Made by a program: the position numbers and the translations under genes. From the NCBI GenBank assembly GCA_021784975.1, contig JAJYGU010000445.1, forward strand, positions 1 through 8,178: a DNA stretch of 8,178 nt. The letters run 5' to 3'. The notes under the pieces were generated by a model. It saw only the letters and a list, made by a program, of their open reading frames with translations. It did no database searches and was not told the origin of the DNA. The DNA is from Planctomycetota bacterium (GTDB taxonomy: Bacteria > Planctomycetota > Planctomycetia > Pirellulales > Thermoguttaceae). Of this stretch, positions 1-6,801 are shown piece after piece. The first letter of the stretch is position 1, and each line of letters opens with the position of its first letter.

Positions 1-493
1 GGTTTCCGAAAACGTGGTCGACGGGCAATCGAGGCCTTGCCGGACCGCTCAGGAGACGCACCAGGCAGCCCGGCAGTTGGTCGAGACGTTTCTGGCCCGT
101 TGTGGCGGGGCGACCAAGGGCGACTGTATCATCGACGGCGGCATCGCACCGCTGGGCAGCGACTCGGAAGGGAATCTCCATCGCCTGATCGGGGCCTTGC
201 AGTTAATCCACCAGGACGGCTTCTTTGCCGGCTGCCATGCCTCGGTGGGTTTGAGCAACTTCACCGTCATGCTGCCGCCGAAGCGGCGCGACGGCTCGCT
301 GGTCAAAGGCCCGCTGGAGAGCGCACTGCTGACGAAAGCCATGCCGCTGGGGCTCGACATGGTGATCGGCTCGGTGAAACGCAACTACCAGCTCCTGCCG
401 CCCGAACATCCGGCCCGGCAGTGCATCGAGGACTGCTTGAAACTCAGCGGGTTTGACGTGCTCATGCGGGTCCGGGAGTTCTATACGAGGTGA
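1..493 (+). CDS. Pterin-binding methyltransferase-like protein (MeTr/DHPS superfamily), C-terminal part
   Basis: The frame is open from base 2 to the TGA at 491-493, giving 163 residues; the 5' end lies outside the window. The visible part resembles the second half of the TIM-barrel pterin-binding domain of methyltetrahydrofolate:corrinoid methyltransferases and MetH. A strand with IIDGGIAPLGSD (residues 43-54) sits where the family has a Y/I-x-D-P-L...P-x-G-x-D segment, and GLSNFT (83-88) matches the family's G-L-S-N motif. It is followed by a helix with a GLDMVI segment (117-122), as in MeTr proteins where A-G-L-D-x-A-I occurs. By family, such proteins bind a folate or pterin and move a methyl group, or make dihydropteroate; which of these applies here cannot be read from this half. 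An extra stretch (PPKRRDGSLVKGP) between GLSN and the next helix differs from the short loop I expect. Its stop overlaps the tgt start by one base, so the two are probably co-transcribed. Confidence 0.7.
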   Translation, partial: VSENVVDGQSRPCRTAQETHQAARQLVETFLARCGGATKGDCIIDGGIAPLGSDSEGNLHRLIGALQLIHQDGFFAGCHASVGLSNFTVMLPPKRRDGSLVKGPLESALLTKAMPLGLDMVIGSVKRNYQLLPPEHPARQCIEDCLKLSGFDVLMRVREFYTR

Positions 494-1617
494 TGGCGGG
501 TTCCCAAGCCTTCTCGTTCCAACGGCTGCACACCGATGCCGGCTGCGCCGCCCGGCGGGCAGTTTTCTCCACGCCTCACGGCCGAGTGCAGATGCCCGCC
601 TTCATGCCGGTGGCCACTCAGGCCAGCGTCAAAGGGCTGGAAGTCGAGCAGATCCGGGCCACCGGCGCCGAAATGCTGCTGGGCAACACCTATCATTTGA
701 CCTTGCGGCCGGGCGAGGAGGTGATCGCCGATCTGGGTGGGCTGCACCGCTTCATGGGCTGGGACGGCCCGATCCTCACCGACAGCGGCGGCTTCCAGTT
801 GTTCAGCCTGGCCCATCGCACCGTGATCAGCGAAGAACAGGCGGTGTTCCGCTCGCACATCGACGGCCGCGAGGTGGCCATCTCGCCGGAGCGGGCAGTG
901 GCCATCCAGGAGGCGCTGGGCAGCGACGTGGCGATGGTCCTGGACCATGTGGTCGGCCTACCTAACGAGGCGCCGGTGGTCCGCGACGCCATGCAGCGTA
1001 CCGTCCGCTGGGCCCGGCGGTGCCGCCAGACCGCGACACGGACCGACCAGGCATTGTTTGCCATCGTGCAAGGAGGGGTGGATCGGGAGCTGCGCCGTCA
1101 ATGTGCCGCCGAACTGGGAGAAATGAGTTTTGCCGGCTATGCGGTGGGCGGGCTGAGCGTCGGCGAAGAGCCGGCCGAGATGTATCGCGTTTTGGAGGCC
1201 ACCGTGCCGGAATTGCCGGTGGACCGACCGCGTTACCTCATGGGCGTGGGCCGACCGCAGGATCTCTTGGAGGCGATTGCTCGGGGGATTGACTTGTTCG
1301 ACTGCGTGATGCCGACGCGCAACGGACGCAACGCCATGGCCTTCAGCGACCAGGGCCCGATTCGGCTGCGAAACCTGCAATACCTTCGTGACGACCGACC
1401 GCTGCAAGACGGCTGTCCGTGTGCCGCCTGCCGGCGAAGCCGAGCCTATATCCGCCACCTCTTCATGGCTGGCGAAATGTTGGGGCCGGTCTTGCTGACG
1501 ATCCACAACCTGACCTATTACCAACGCCTGCTGGCCGACGCCCGCAATGCCATTGAAGCGGATCAGTTCGAAGAGTATCGGCAGCGGAAGGTGGATGGAT
1601 GGGGGGGTGGCCGATAA
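493..1617 (+). CDS. tgt: Queuine/preQ1 tRNA-ribosyltransferase (tRNA-guanine transglycosylase)
   Basis: Tgt exchanges guanine 34 of GUN-anticodon tRNAs (Asp, Asn, His, Tyr) for preQ1 in the queuosine pathway; it is cytoplasmic and zinc-dependent. The 374-residue product has the usual bacterial length. Visible signatures are TDSGG (96-100; D97 is the general acid/base), D151, IVQGG (191-195), AVGGL (217-221), and LFDCVMPTRNGR (268-279) with the nucleophile D270. The zinc ligands are C308, C310, C313 and H338. The segment usually reading DEC in bacterial enzymes is DHV here (151-153), so the cysteine contacting the base is valine, as in the eukaryotic catalytic subunit; V223 keeps the bacterial state. 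I chose ATG 493, which overlaps the upstream stop as TGATG and suggests translational coupling. GTG 490 would add one residue, and GGGAG at 474-478 is rather distant from either start. Reading ends at TAA 1615-1617. Confidence 0.97.
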   Translation: MAGSQAFSFQRLHTDAGCAARRAVFSTPHGRVQMPAFMPVATQASVKGLEVEQIRATGAEMLLGNTYHLTLRPGEEVIADLGGLHRFMGWDGPILTDSGGFQLFSLAHRTVISEEQAVFRSHIDGREVAISPERAVAIQEALGSDVAMVLDHVVGLPNEAPVVRDAMQRTVRWARRCRQTATRTDQALFAIVQGGVDRELRRQCAAELGEMSFAGYAVGGLSVGEEPAEMYRVLEATVPELPVDRPRYLMGVGRPQDLLEAIARGIDLFDCVMPTRNGRNAMAFSDQGPIRLRNLQYLRDDRPLQDGCPCAACRRSRAYIRHLFMAGEMLGPVLLTIHNLTYYQRLLADARNAIEADQFEEYRQRKVDGWGGGR

Positions 1618-1699
1618 CCTGCTCGAAGCGGACGGTCGGCACCGGGATCGCGACCAACCGGGCGCAGGATAGGGTTCGCTTGGCTGAGATCCGAAATTT

Positions 1700-1760
1700 G
1701 TCGCGCGTCGCGGAGCGACGCTTGATGGTAGCCGTGGGTTTCAACCCACGGTTTGGTTTC
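1700..1760 (+). repeat. Dispersed intergenic hairpin repeat, intact copy
   Basis: This intergenic element contains two inverted repeats. The first is a 7-bp stem GCGTCGC/GCGACGC around GGA (1705-1721). The second is a perfect 9-bp stem CCGTGGGTT/AACCCACGG with a 2-base centre (1732-1751). The first 42 bases match a second copy at 6915-6956, same orientation, at 40 positions. The second stem is followed by GTTTGGTTTCC, so it might also act as a weak terminator behind tgt, but the T-tract is interrupted. I associate elements of this kind with planctomycete genomes, where they resemble REP-type sequences; that association is from memory and was not searched. The rest of 1618-1904 shows no credible gene. 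Confidence 0.75.
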
Positions 1761-1811
1761 CATTGCGAACCCGGTCCTGCACGTTGCCGCTTGCTCTGAT
1801 CGACCTTCCCC

Positions 1812-1840
1812 TTGCCGCAGTCTGTAAAACCCCTTAACAT
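1812..1840 (+). promoter_or_regulatory. Possible sigma70-type promoter for yajC-secDF
   Basis: TTGCCG (1812-1817) and TAACAT (1835-1840) are separated by exactly 17 bases and each matches the sigma70 consensus at four of six positions. Transcription would start near 1847, leaving a leader of about 58 bases before yajC. It lies downstream of the hairpin repeat, which fits separate expression of yajC-secDF from tgt. The call is by pattern only; short matches like this arise by chance. Confidence 0.35.
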
Positions 1841-1904
1841 ACTCAGTTTACGAGGGTGTGGATTGTTGTGCCCTGGGCACGGGGAGGCTGGCGTGGAGTG
1901 GGCG

Positions 1905-2270
1905 ATGTTGAGGTCTCTTCAGGGGCTGCCGTTGTTGGCCGACGACGCGCCGAAGCCGGCAGCCGATTCTACCACCTTGCTGTTGCAGTTTCTCCCCTTT
2001 GTGGCGATCGGGGTGCTCTTCTACTTCCTCATGATTCGGCCGCAACGCCGCGAGCAATCGCGGCGGCAAACCATGCTGGATGCTGTGCAGAAGAACGATC
2101 ACGTGGTGACCATCGGCGGCGTCTACGGCGTGGTCACCAACGTCCACCGCGAGGCGGATGAGGTGACGCTGAAGGTGGACGAGGCCACCAACACCAAGCT
2201 TCGCGTCACCCTGAGCTCGATTGCCCGCGTGATCCGCGAGGAGACCACCCAAGACGCCTCCACCAAGTAA
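1905..2270 (+). CDS. yajC: Sec translocon accessory protein YajC
   Basis: YajC is a small inner-membrane protein that associates with SecDF and the SecYEG channel during protein export. The 121-residue product has a polar 23-residue N-terminal tail, one membrane helix (about 24-43, TTLLLQFLPFVAIGVLFYFL), and then the family hallmark MIRPQRRE (43-50). A small cytoplasmic domain follows with DHVVTIGGVYGVV (65-77), the conserved G-G-x-x-G turn. Length and order are typical of the family. I chose ATG 1905 because GGAG (1895-1898) lies 6 bases upstream. GTG 1893, behind GGGGAGG (1881-1887), is an alternative adding four residues. The frame is open further upstream to TTG 1812, but that stretch looks non-coding. 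secDF begins 30 bases downstream, so the two form one operon. Confidence 0.95.
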   Translation: MLRSLQGLPLLADDAPKPAADSTTLLLQFLPFVAIGVLFYFLMIRPQRREQSRRQTMLDAVQKNDHVVTIGGVYGVVTNVHREADEVTLKVDEATNTKLRVTLSSIARVIREETTQDASTK

Positions 2271-2300
2271 CCTGGCTTTCTTCCCGAGGAATCTTTTCTT

Positions 2301-5300
2301 ATGGCGTACGTTTATCTGGTGATCGCGCTGGCCACCCTGGTGGTGCCGTTCCTGCTCGGCAGCTTCTTCGGTAAGAAGCTCCGCATGCCGGAGCACGGCT
2401 GGAAGATCGGCGTGTGCTTGTTCAGCCTGATGGCCAGCGTGGTGATGCTATGGCTTGGGCCGCCGATCAAGCTGGGCGTCGACCTCCGCGGCGGCGCGAT
2501 CCTGGTCTACGAGATCGATCCGGCCAAGCGCGAACCCGGCAAACCGGTCGACATGGACCGGCTCATCGCCGCGGTGAGCCGGCGGGTGAATCCGGGCGGC
2601 CAGAAGGAAGTCACCATCCGCCCCTCCGGCGCCGACCAGATCGAAATCATTATTCCCGAGGTGGATAACGCCGAACTCGATCGGGTAGAGAAGACCATCA
2701 GCCGGGCAGGCACTTTGGAGTTCCGCATCATCGCCAACGAGCGCGACCACAAGTCGTTGATCGAGCGGGCGCGGGCCGAGCCGCTGTCGACCAAGGTCGT
2801 CAAGGATGCTGAAGGGACCGTGGACGGCTGGTGGATACCCGTGCAACCCGGGCGAGAAAAAGAGTTTCTCCGCGACATCACCCGCACCGTCAAACACGGC
2901 GACAAGACCACGCTGGAAGTGCTGGTGGCCGCCGACCCCTACAACGTGACCGGCCAGTATCTCGTCCGGGCCGAGCCCGAGACCGATCAACAGGGCCGGC
3001 CGGCGGTGGGCTTCTCTTTTAACAACACGGGCGGGCGGCTGTTCGGCCAACTCACCAGCGAGAACCTGCCCGACACCGTGCAAAACTTTTACCGCCAACT
3101 GGGCATCATCCTCGACGGCGAGCTGTACTCCGCCCCGCAAATCAACAGCACCATTAATGACCGGGGCATCATCGAAGGCAGCTTTACGCCCGAACAGGTC
3201 CAGGACCAGATCAACGTGCTGAACGCCGGCAGCCTGCCGGCCACCCTGACCAAGGAGCCCATCAGCGTGTTGTACAGCGGTCCCACCTTGGGCCGGGATA
3301 CGATTATCAAGAGCCGCGATGCCATGCTCATCGCCTGCATTCTCGTGCCCATCTTCATGCTCTGGTATTATCGTTTTTCGGGCATTGTGGCCGACATCGC
3401 CCTGGTGTTGAACATGCTAATCCTGGTGGCCGTCATGGTGGCCATCAAGGCCGCCTTCACCCTGACCGGCTTGGCCGGGCTGGCGTTGACGGTGGGCATG
3501 GCGGTCGACAACAACGTGCTGGTGTTCGAGCGGCTCCGCGAGGAACGCGAACGCGGGGCCACCCTGCGGATGGCCATCCGCAACGCCTTCCAACGAGCCA
3601 GCGCCACCATCATCGACTGCAACCTGAGCCACTTGATCGCGGCCACCGTGCTCTACATCGTGGGCACCGACCAGATCCGCGGCTTCGCCATCACCCTGTG
3701 GTTGGGCGTGGCCATCAGCATGTATACCTCGGTCTTCGTGGCCCGGGTGATCTTCGAGATCGCCGAGAAGCGGCAATGGATCAAGGAGTTGAAGATGATG
3801 CACTTGATCCGTCACACGAGCATCGACTTCATGCATTGGTTTCCCCTGTGCGCCTCGGCCTCGATCCTGATTACCGTGCTCGGGCTGGCGGTCGCCTTCC
3901 ACCGCGGCAAGGGCCTGTTCGACATCGATTTTACCGGTGGGGTGTCGGTGCAAGCCCAGTTCACCCAGCCGCAAGCCCCCGGGGCAGTCCGTGACGCATT
4001 GAGGGGGTTGCCGAAGGCGGAGCAACTGCCCGACCTGGCCGTCAGCGACGTGCGGACCTCACAGACCGCCGCCGGGCTGCAATTCGTGGTCAACACCTCG
4101 GAGCCCGACCTGGGGACGGTCCAACGGACGTTGGCTAAGGTGTTTGGTGATAAGCTGGCCAGGAACGAGATGACCTTTAGCCAGCCGACGCTGGTCCAAG
4201 CCCCAGCCAAGGCCGCAGCGGCCAAGCCGGCGGCCGCCACGGCGCCGGCGGCGGAAAAGAAGTCGGCGGCGCCGTCCGCCGGCAAGGTAAAGCCGGAGCA
4301 CGAGTCCGCCGCTCTTCCGGCGGCCCCCGCCAAGCCGGCCGCGGCCAAACCGGCTAGTGAAAAGTCGAAGGCCGGTCCTTTGCCCGCTGCGCCGCCGAAG
4401 AAGCCGCAAACCGGCAGCCTGTCGCGCACCGATCGCTGGTTGGCCATGGCCGGCCACGACTTGAGCTTCCTGGCGCTGGCGGATGCCCCTGCGGAAAAGC
4501 CGGCGGCGAAGTCCGACGGCGCGTCGAACAAAAAACCGGAGGCAAAAGCGGCCCCAACCGCGACCCGGCCCACTCCGCCAACCTCGTCGGCCAAGACCCC
4601 GGCAGGGCCGGCGGCGGCGGGCCAGCAAAACCGCTCGTCGGAAGCCGAGGCCGAAACTGCTGCGGCTGCCTCGTTTGCCGGCGGCTCTCGAAGCAAGTTG
4701 ACCTTCCAGACCAAGCTCGACTACAAGGCGGTCGAAGACCTGATGAACGAGGCAGCGGCCAGCACCGGTGTATCGCACGAGGCGGTGCGTCTGCAATTGT
4801 TCAATCCCGAGTACGTGGAGGGGGAGGCCAAGCGGTTCGCCGATTGGACGGTCATGATGCAGCTCCCGCCGCAACAGGCCCAAAAGGTGCTCGTCGCGGC
4901 GCAAAAGCACCTGGCGGCCGCCCCGTTCTTCCCGGCCGCCAGCACCATCGGCGGGGCGGTGGCCGGCAACACCCGCGTCATTGCCGTCTACGCGCTGATC
5001 GCCAGTTGGCTGGGGATCATCGTCTATCTCTGGGTCCGTTTTCAAGGGGTAGCCTTCGGCCTGGCGGCCGTGATCGCCTTGATCCACGACGTGTTGGTTG
5101 CCCTGGGCGGGGTGGCGGTGAGCTATTACGTGGCCGACTGGATGCCCCATTGGATGGGGATCGAGCCGTTCAAGATCAACTTGCCCATCATCGCCGCCTT
5201 CCTGACGATCATCGGTTACTCGGTGAACGACACCATCGTGGTCTTCGACCGGATCCGCGAGGTCCGCGGCAAAGACCCGAACATGACGCCGAAGATGATT

Positions 5301-5555
5301 AACGACAGCACCAACCAGACCATGAGCCGGACGTTGCTGACGTCGTTGACCGTGTTCCTGGTGGTGGTGGTACTTTACTTCTTCGGAGGCGATGCCTTGC
5401 ACGGGTTCGCCTTCTCTATGCTGGTAGGCGTGGTCACCGGAACCTACAGCTCGATCTACGTGGCCGCCCCGACCCTGCTGTGGCTGATTGGCCACAAGAA
5501 GAGCGGACAGCAGCGAGGGGCCGCGCGGGGGACCGCGGCGGTGCCGTCGAAGTAG
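2301..5555 (+). CDS. secDF: Protein export membrane protein SecD/SecF, fused in one chain
   Basis: SecDF uses the proton gradient to help pull translocating proteins out of SecYEG on the periplasmic side. The start ATG 2301 has GAGGA (2286-2290) 10 bases upstream. SecD half: membrane segments at about 3-22 and 36-54, then LGVDLRGG (58-65), a periplasmic domain (about 66-335), and a five-helix bundle (338-485). The bundle carries GMAVDNNVLVFERLREE (399-415), whose D403 corresponds to the proton-relay Asp. SecF half: a membrane segment at 514-533, DIDFTGG (541-547), a large periplasmic region to about 890, and five helices (893-1063). IGYSVNDTIVVFDRIRE (971-987) includes the conserved N976-D977. 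Two features are odd. There is one more N-terminal helix than in the classical 6+6 topology. The SecF periplasmic region holds about 165 residues of Ala/Pro/Lys-rich low-complexity sequence. The stop codon lies at the junction with an antisense gene remnant. Confidence 0.97.
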   Translation: MAYVYLVIALATLVVPFLLGSFFGKKLRMPEHGWKIGVCLFSLMASVVMLWLGPPIKLGVDLRGGAILVYEIDPAKREPGKPVDMDRLIAAVSRRVNPGGQKEVTIRPSGADQIEIIIPEVDNAELDRVEKTISRAGTLEFRIIANERDHKSLIERARAEPLSTKVVKDAEGTVDGWWIPVQPGREKEFLRDITRTVKHGDKTTLEVLVAADPYNVTGQYLVRAEPETDQQGRPAVGFSFNNTGGRLFGQLTSENLPDTVQNFYRQLGIILDGELYSAPQINSTINDRGIIEGSFTPEQVQDQINVLNAGSLPATLTKEPISVLYSGPTLGRDTIIKSRDAMLIACILVPIFMLWYYRFSGIVADIALVLNMLILVAVMVAIKAAFTLTGLAGLALTVGMAVDNNVLVFERLREERERGATLRMAIRNAFQRASATIIDCNLSHLIAATVLYIVGTDQIRGFAITLWLGVAISMYTSVFVARVIFEIAEKRQWIKELKMMHLIRHTSIDFMHWFPLCASASILITVLGLAVAFHRGKGLFDIDFTGGVSVQAQFTQPQAPGAVRDALRGLPKAEQLPDLAVSDVRTSQTAAGLQFVVNTSEPDLGTVQRTLAKVFGDKLARNEMTFSQPTLVQAPAKAAAAKPAAATAPAAEKKSAAPSAGKVKPEHESAALPAAPAKPAAAKPASEKSKAGPLPAAPPKKPQTGSLSRTDRWLAMAGHDLSFLALADAPAEKPAAKSDGASNKKPEAKAAPTATRPTPPTSSAKTPAGPAAAGQQNRSSEAEAETAAAASFAGGSRSKLTFQTKLDYKAVEDLMNEAAASTGVSHEAVRLQLFNPEYVEGEAKRFADWTVMMQLPPQQAQKVLVAAQKHLAAAPFFPAASTIGGAVAGNTRVIAVYALIASWLGIIVYLWVRFQGVAFGLAAVIALIHDVLVALGGVAVSYYVADWMPHWMGIEPFKINLPIIAAFLTIIGYSVNDTIVVFDRIREVRGKDPNMTPKMINDSTNQTMSRTLLTSLTVFLVVVVLYFFGGDALHGFAFSMLVGVVTGTYSSIYVAAPTLLWLIGHKKSGQQRGAARGTAAVPSK
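4197..4694 (+). other. Low-complexity Ala/Pro/Lys-rich insertion within the SecF periplasmic region
   Basis: Residues about 633-798 of SecDF are built mainly of Ala, Pro, Lys and Ser with irregular AKPAA/AEKPAA-like units (for example 639-646, 677-685 and 731-737). The reading frame stays open throughout, and recognisable SecF sequence returns at SKLTFQTKLDYKAVEDL (798-814). The stretch lies between SecF membrane segments one and two, so it should be outside the cytoplasmic membrane. It is probably unstructured and may act as a spacer or tether; that role is inference. A more complex hydrophobic island (707-729) interrupts it. Confidence 0.85.
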
Positions 5556-5744
5556 CTCTTTCGTGTGTTCGCGGCCCTGTCCTTCGGCGATGTTCGTGGG
5601 AATCGATACCGCTGCTCGGCGAATTTGACTGGTCATCCCGAAAAGCTCGTCGCGCGGAAACGCCTTTGTCAATTGGTAACACTCCGCAGCCAAGTCCATC
5701 GCCGCCTGCCAGACTTCCAGTTCCCGATAGCTCTGTACAGCCAG
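5550..5744 (-). pseudogene. Truncated four-helix-bundle protein gene (23S rRNA intervening-sequence protein family), 5' part only
   Basis: Reading leftward from CTG 5744-5742 gives LAVQSYRELEVWQAAMDLAA, later LTKAFPRDELFGMTSQIRRA and AVSIPTNIAEGQGREHTKEL. These are the hallmarks of the small four-helix-bundle family first found in 23S rRNA intervening sequences: SYR-L-VWQ, T--FP--E-FG-TSQIRRAA-SIP-NIAEG, and then TKEFL. About 65 residues are present of the roughly 115-125 normal for the family. After KEL the expected FLSIA-GSL-ELETQ half is absent and the frame continues as antisense of secDF. I therefore read it as a remnant. The start codon is CTG, not ATG, although an AAAGGAG lies 6 bases upstream. 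The break coincides with the last codons of secDF. The frame stays open to 4059 only because the antisense of secDF lacks stops. The function of the family is poorly known. Confidence 0.8.
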
Positions 5745-5750
5745 TACTAT

Positions 5751-5757
5751 CTCCTTT
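5751..5757 (-). promoter_or_regulatory. Preserved ribosome binding site of the four-helix-bundle remnant
   Basis: The minus strand reads AAAGGAG here, 6 bases before CTG 5744-5742. Spacing and strength are those of a good Shine-Dalgarno site, which places the original start at that codon rather than at the in-frame ATG 5786 upstream. The extra codons from 5786 look non-coding. Confidence 0.6.
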
Positions 5758-5768
5758 CGTTCCACGCC

Positions 5769-5787
5769 CCACGGTCCACGGTCCACG
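5769..5787. repeat. Short tandem repeat, 7-base unit CCACGGT
   Basis: CCACGGT occurs twice in tandem (5769-5775, 5776-5782), followed by a partial CCACG (5783-5787). It lies between the tilS stop and the four-helix-bundle remnant. No function is evident. Confidence 0.6.
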
Positions 5788-5789
5788 CC

Positions 5790-6794
5790 TCACGTCTTCC
5801 GCAACCGCAGTTGTCCGCTAGCCGCTTCGGCCGTCACGCTGCCGGGAAACACCCGCCGCGATGTCGGTCTTCCGGCGGCGGCCGAAACGATCATCTGGCA
5901 TAGCTGGTCCCACTCGGCACAGCCCATCGACTGCAAGGGCCAACCTTGCCGCCGCCAGGCGGCCAAGAGCAACTCGCGAACCAGGTAGGGCGGCTGTCCG
6001 GCCAGCTTTGCCAGATCAAACTCAAGTGCGTTGGCGCTGTCGCGGTGGACGGTCGTGTCCCGCAGAGCGTCCACCAGCGAATCGACCACGGCCTGCACCT
6101 CGCCGGCCAGGGCGCCCAAGCGAAGCAAAGATTCCCTCACGCCCGGATTGAATTCCTGGGCCAAGTGGGGGAGCAATTCATGGCGGAGCCGATTTCGGGT
6201 GAACCGCCGGTCGGCGTTGCTGGCATCCTCGCAACACGGCTGCCCGATGTCGCGCAGATAGGCCGCTAGCTCGGCCCGCTCCGTGCCCAGCAGCGGCCGG
6301 ATCAGCGTGGCGTGGCCCAGCAGTCGAGCCCGGCTCATGCCGGCCAGGCCGCCAATGCCCGTCCCCCGCAAGATGCGGTGCAAGATGGTTTCCACTTGGT
6401 CGTCGGCCGTGTGGGCGGTGACGACATAACGTGCGCCGAGGTGTCCCGCAGCATCGGACAGGAACCTGTATCGGGCGTCGCGGGCGGCGGCTTCGACGCC
6501 GTCGGCTTGCACCACCAGATGGATGCGTGCGACCTCGCACGGCGTCTTCAGGTGTCGGCAAAGGGCCGTCACAAAGGTTTCCTCCGAGTCGGCTTCCGGC
6601 CGCAACTGGTGGTTGAGGTGGGCCACACACAGCCGGCCGGCCCCCCGGGCCCGGATCGCCGTCATTGCCCGCAGAAGGGCCACGCTGTCGCAGCCGCCGG
6701 AAACGGCCAGCAGGACCGTCACCTCAGCCCAGTCGGCCGGTGGCCAAGCGGCGGCGAGCTTCTTTTCCAGTGGATGAGAAGGAGACCGAGGCAT
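5790..6794 (-). CDS. tilS: tRNA(Ile)-lysidine synthetase TilS
   Basis: TilS uses ATP to attach lysine to C34 of tRNA-Ile(CAU), changing its decoding from AUG to AUA and its charging from Met to Ile; it is essential and cytoplasmic. The 334-residue product has the PP-loop SGGCDS (32-37), HLNHQLR (59-65), TAHTADDQVET (128-138) followed by ILRGTGIGGLAGM (141-153), and RPLL (166-169). The EDASNADRRFTRNRLRHELL stretch (189-208) is typical of the family. Residues from about 220 form a helical region and a short tail. The protein is of the compact type, without the long C-terminal domain of the E. coli enzyme (432 residues). The start ATG 6794 has no Shine-Dalgarno sequence upstream, and a possible -10 box lies only 7 bases away, so a leaderless mRNA is possible. 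It converges on secDF and diverges from rny. Confidence 0.96.
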   Translation of the reverse strand: MPRSPSHPLEKKLAAAWPPADWAEVTVLLAVSGGCDSVALLRAMTAIRARGAGRLCVAHLNHQLRPEADSEETFVTALCRHLKTPCEVARIHLVVQADGVEAAARDARYRFLSDAAGHLGARYVVTAHTADDQVETILHRILRGTGIGGLAGMSRARLLGHATLIRPLLGTERAELAAYLRDIGQPCCEDASNADRRFTRNRLRHELLPHLAQEFNPGVRESLLRLGALAGEVQAVVDSLVDALRDTTVHRDSANALEFDLAKLAGQPPYLVRELLLAAWRRQGWPLQSMGCAEWDQLCQMIVSAAAGRPTSRRVFPGSVTAEAASGQLRLRKT

Positions 6795-6801
6795 GAAACG
6801 G

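Noticed and set aside
1599..1799. A 66-codon plus-strand frame spanning the repeat, and its minus-strand counterparts.
   Set aside because: The translated repeat gives similar peptides wherever it is inserted (compare 6793-7023), so the resemblance reflects the DNA repeat, not a protein.
2448..3140. A 230-codon minus-strand frame opposite the SecD periplasmic domain.
   Set aside because: It has no recognisable motif and lies fully within the real secDF gene.
3812..4714. A 300-codon minus-strand frame rich in Ala and Gly.
   Set aside because: It is a shadow of secDF; the plus-strand frame has clear SecDF motifs on both sides of it.
4059..5786. A 575-codon open frame on the minus strand opposite secDF.
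   Set aside because: Only its first part (5744-5550) resembles a protein family. The rest is the antisense of conserved SecF sequence and of the low-complexity arm, and is open because of high GC codon bias.
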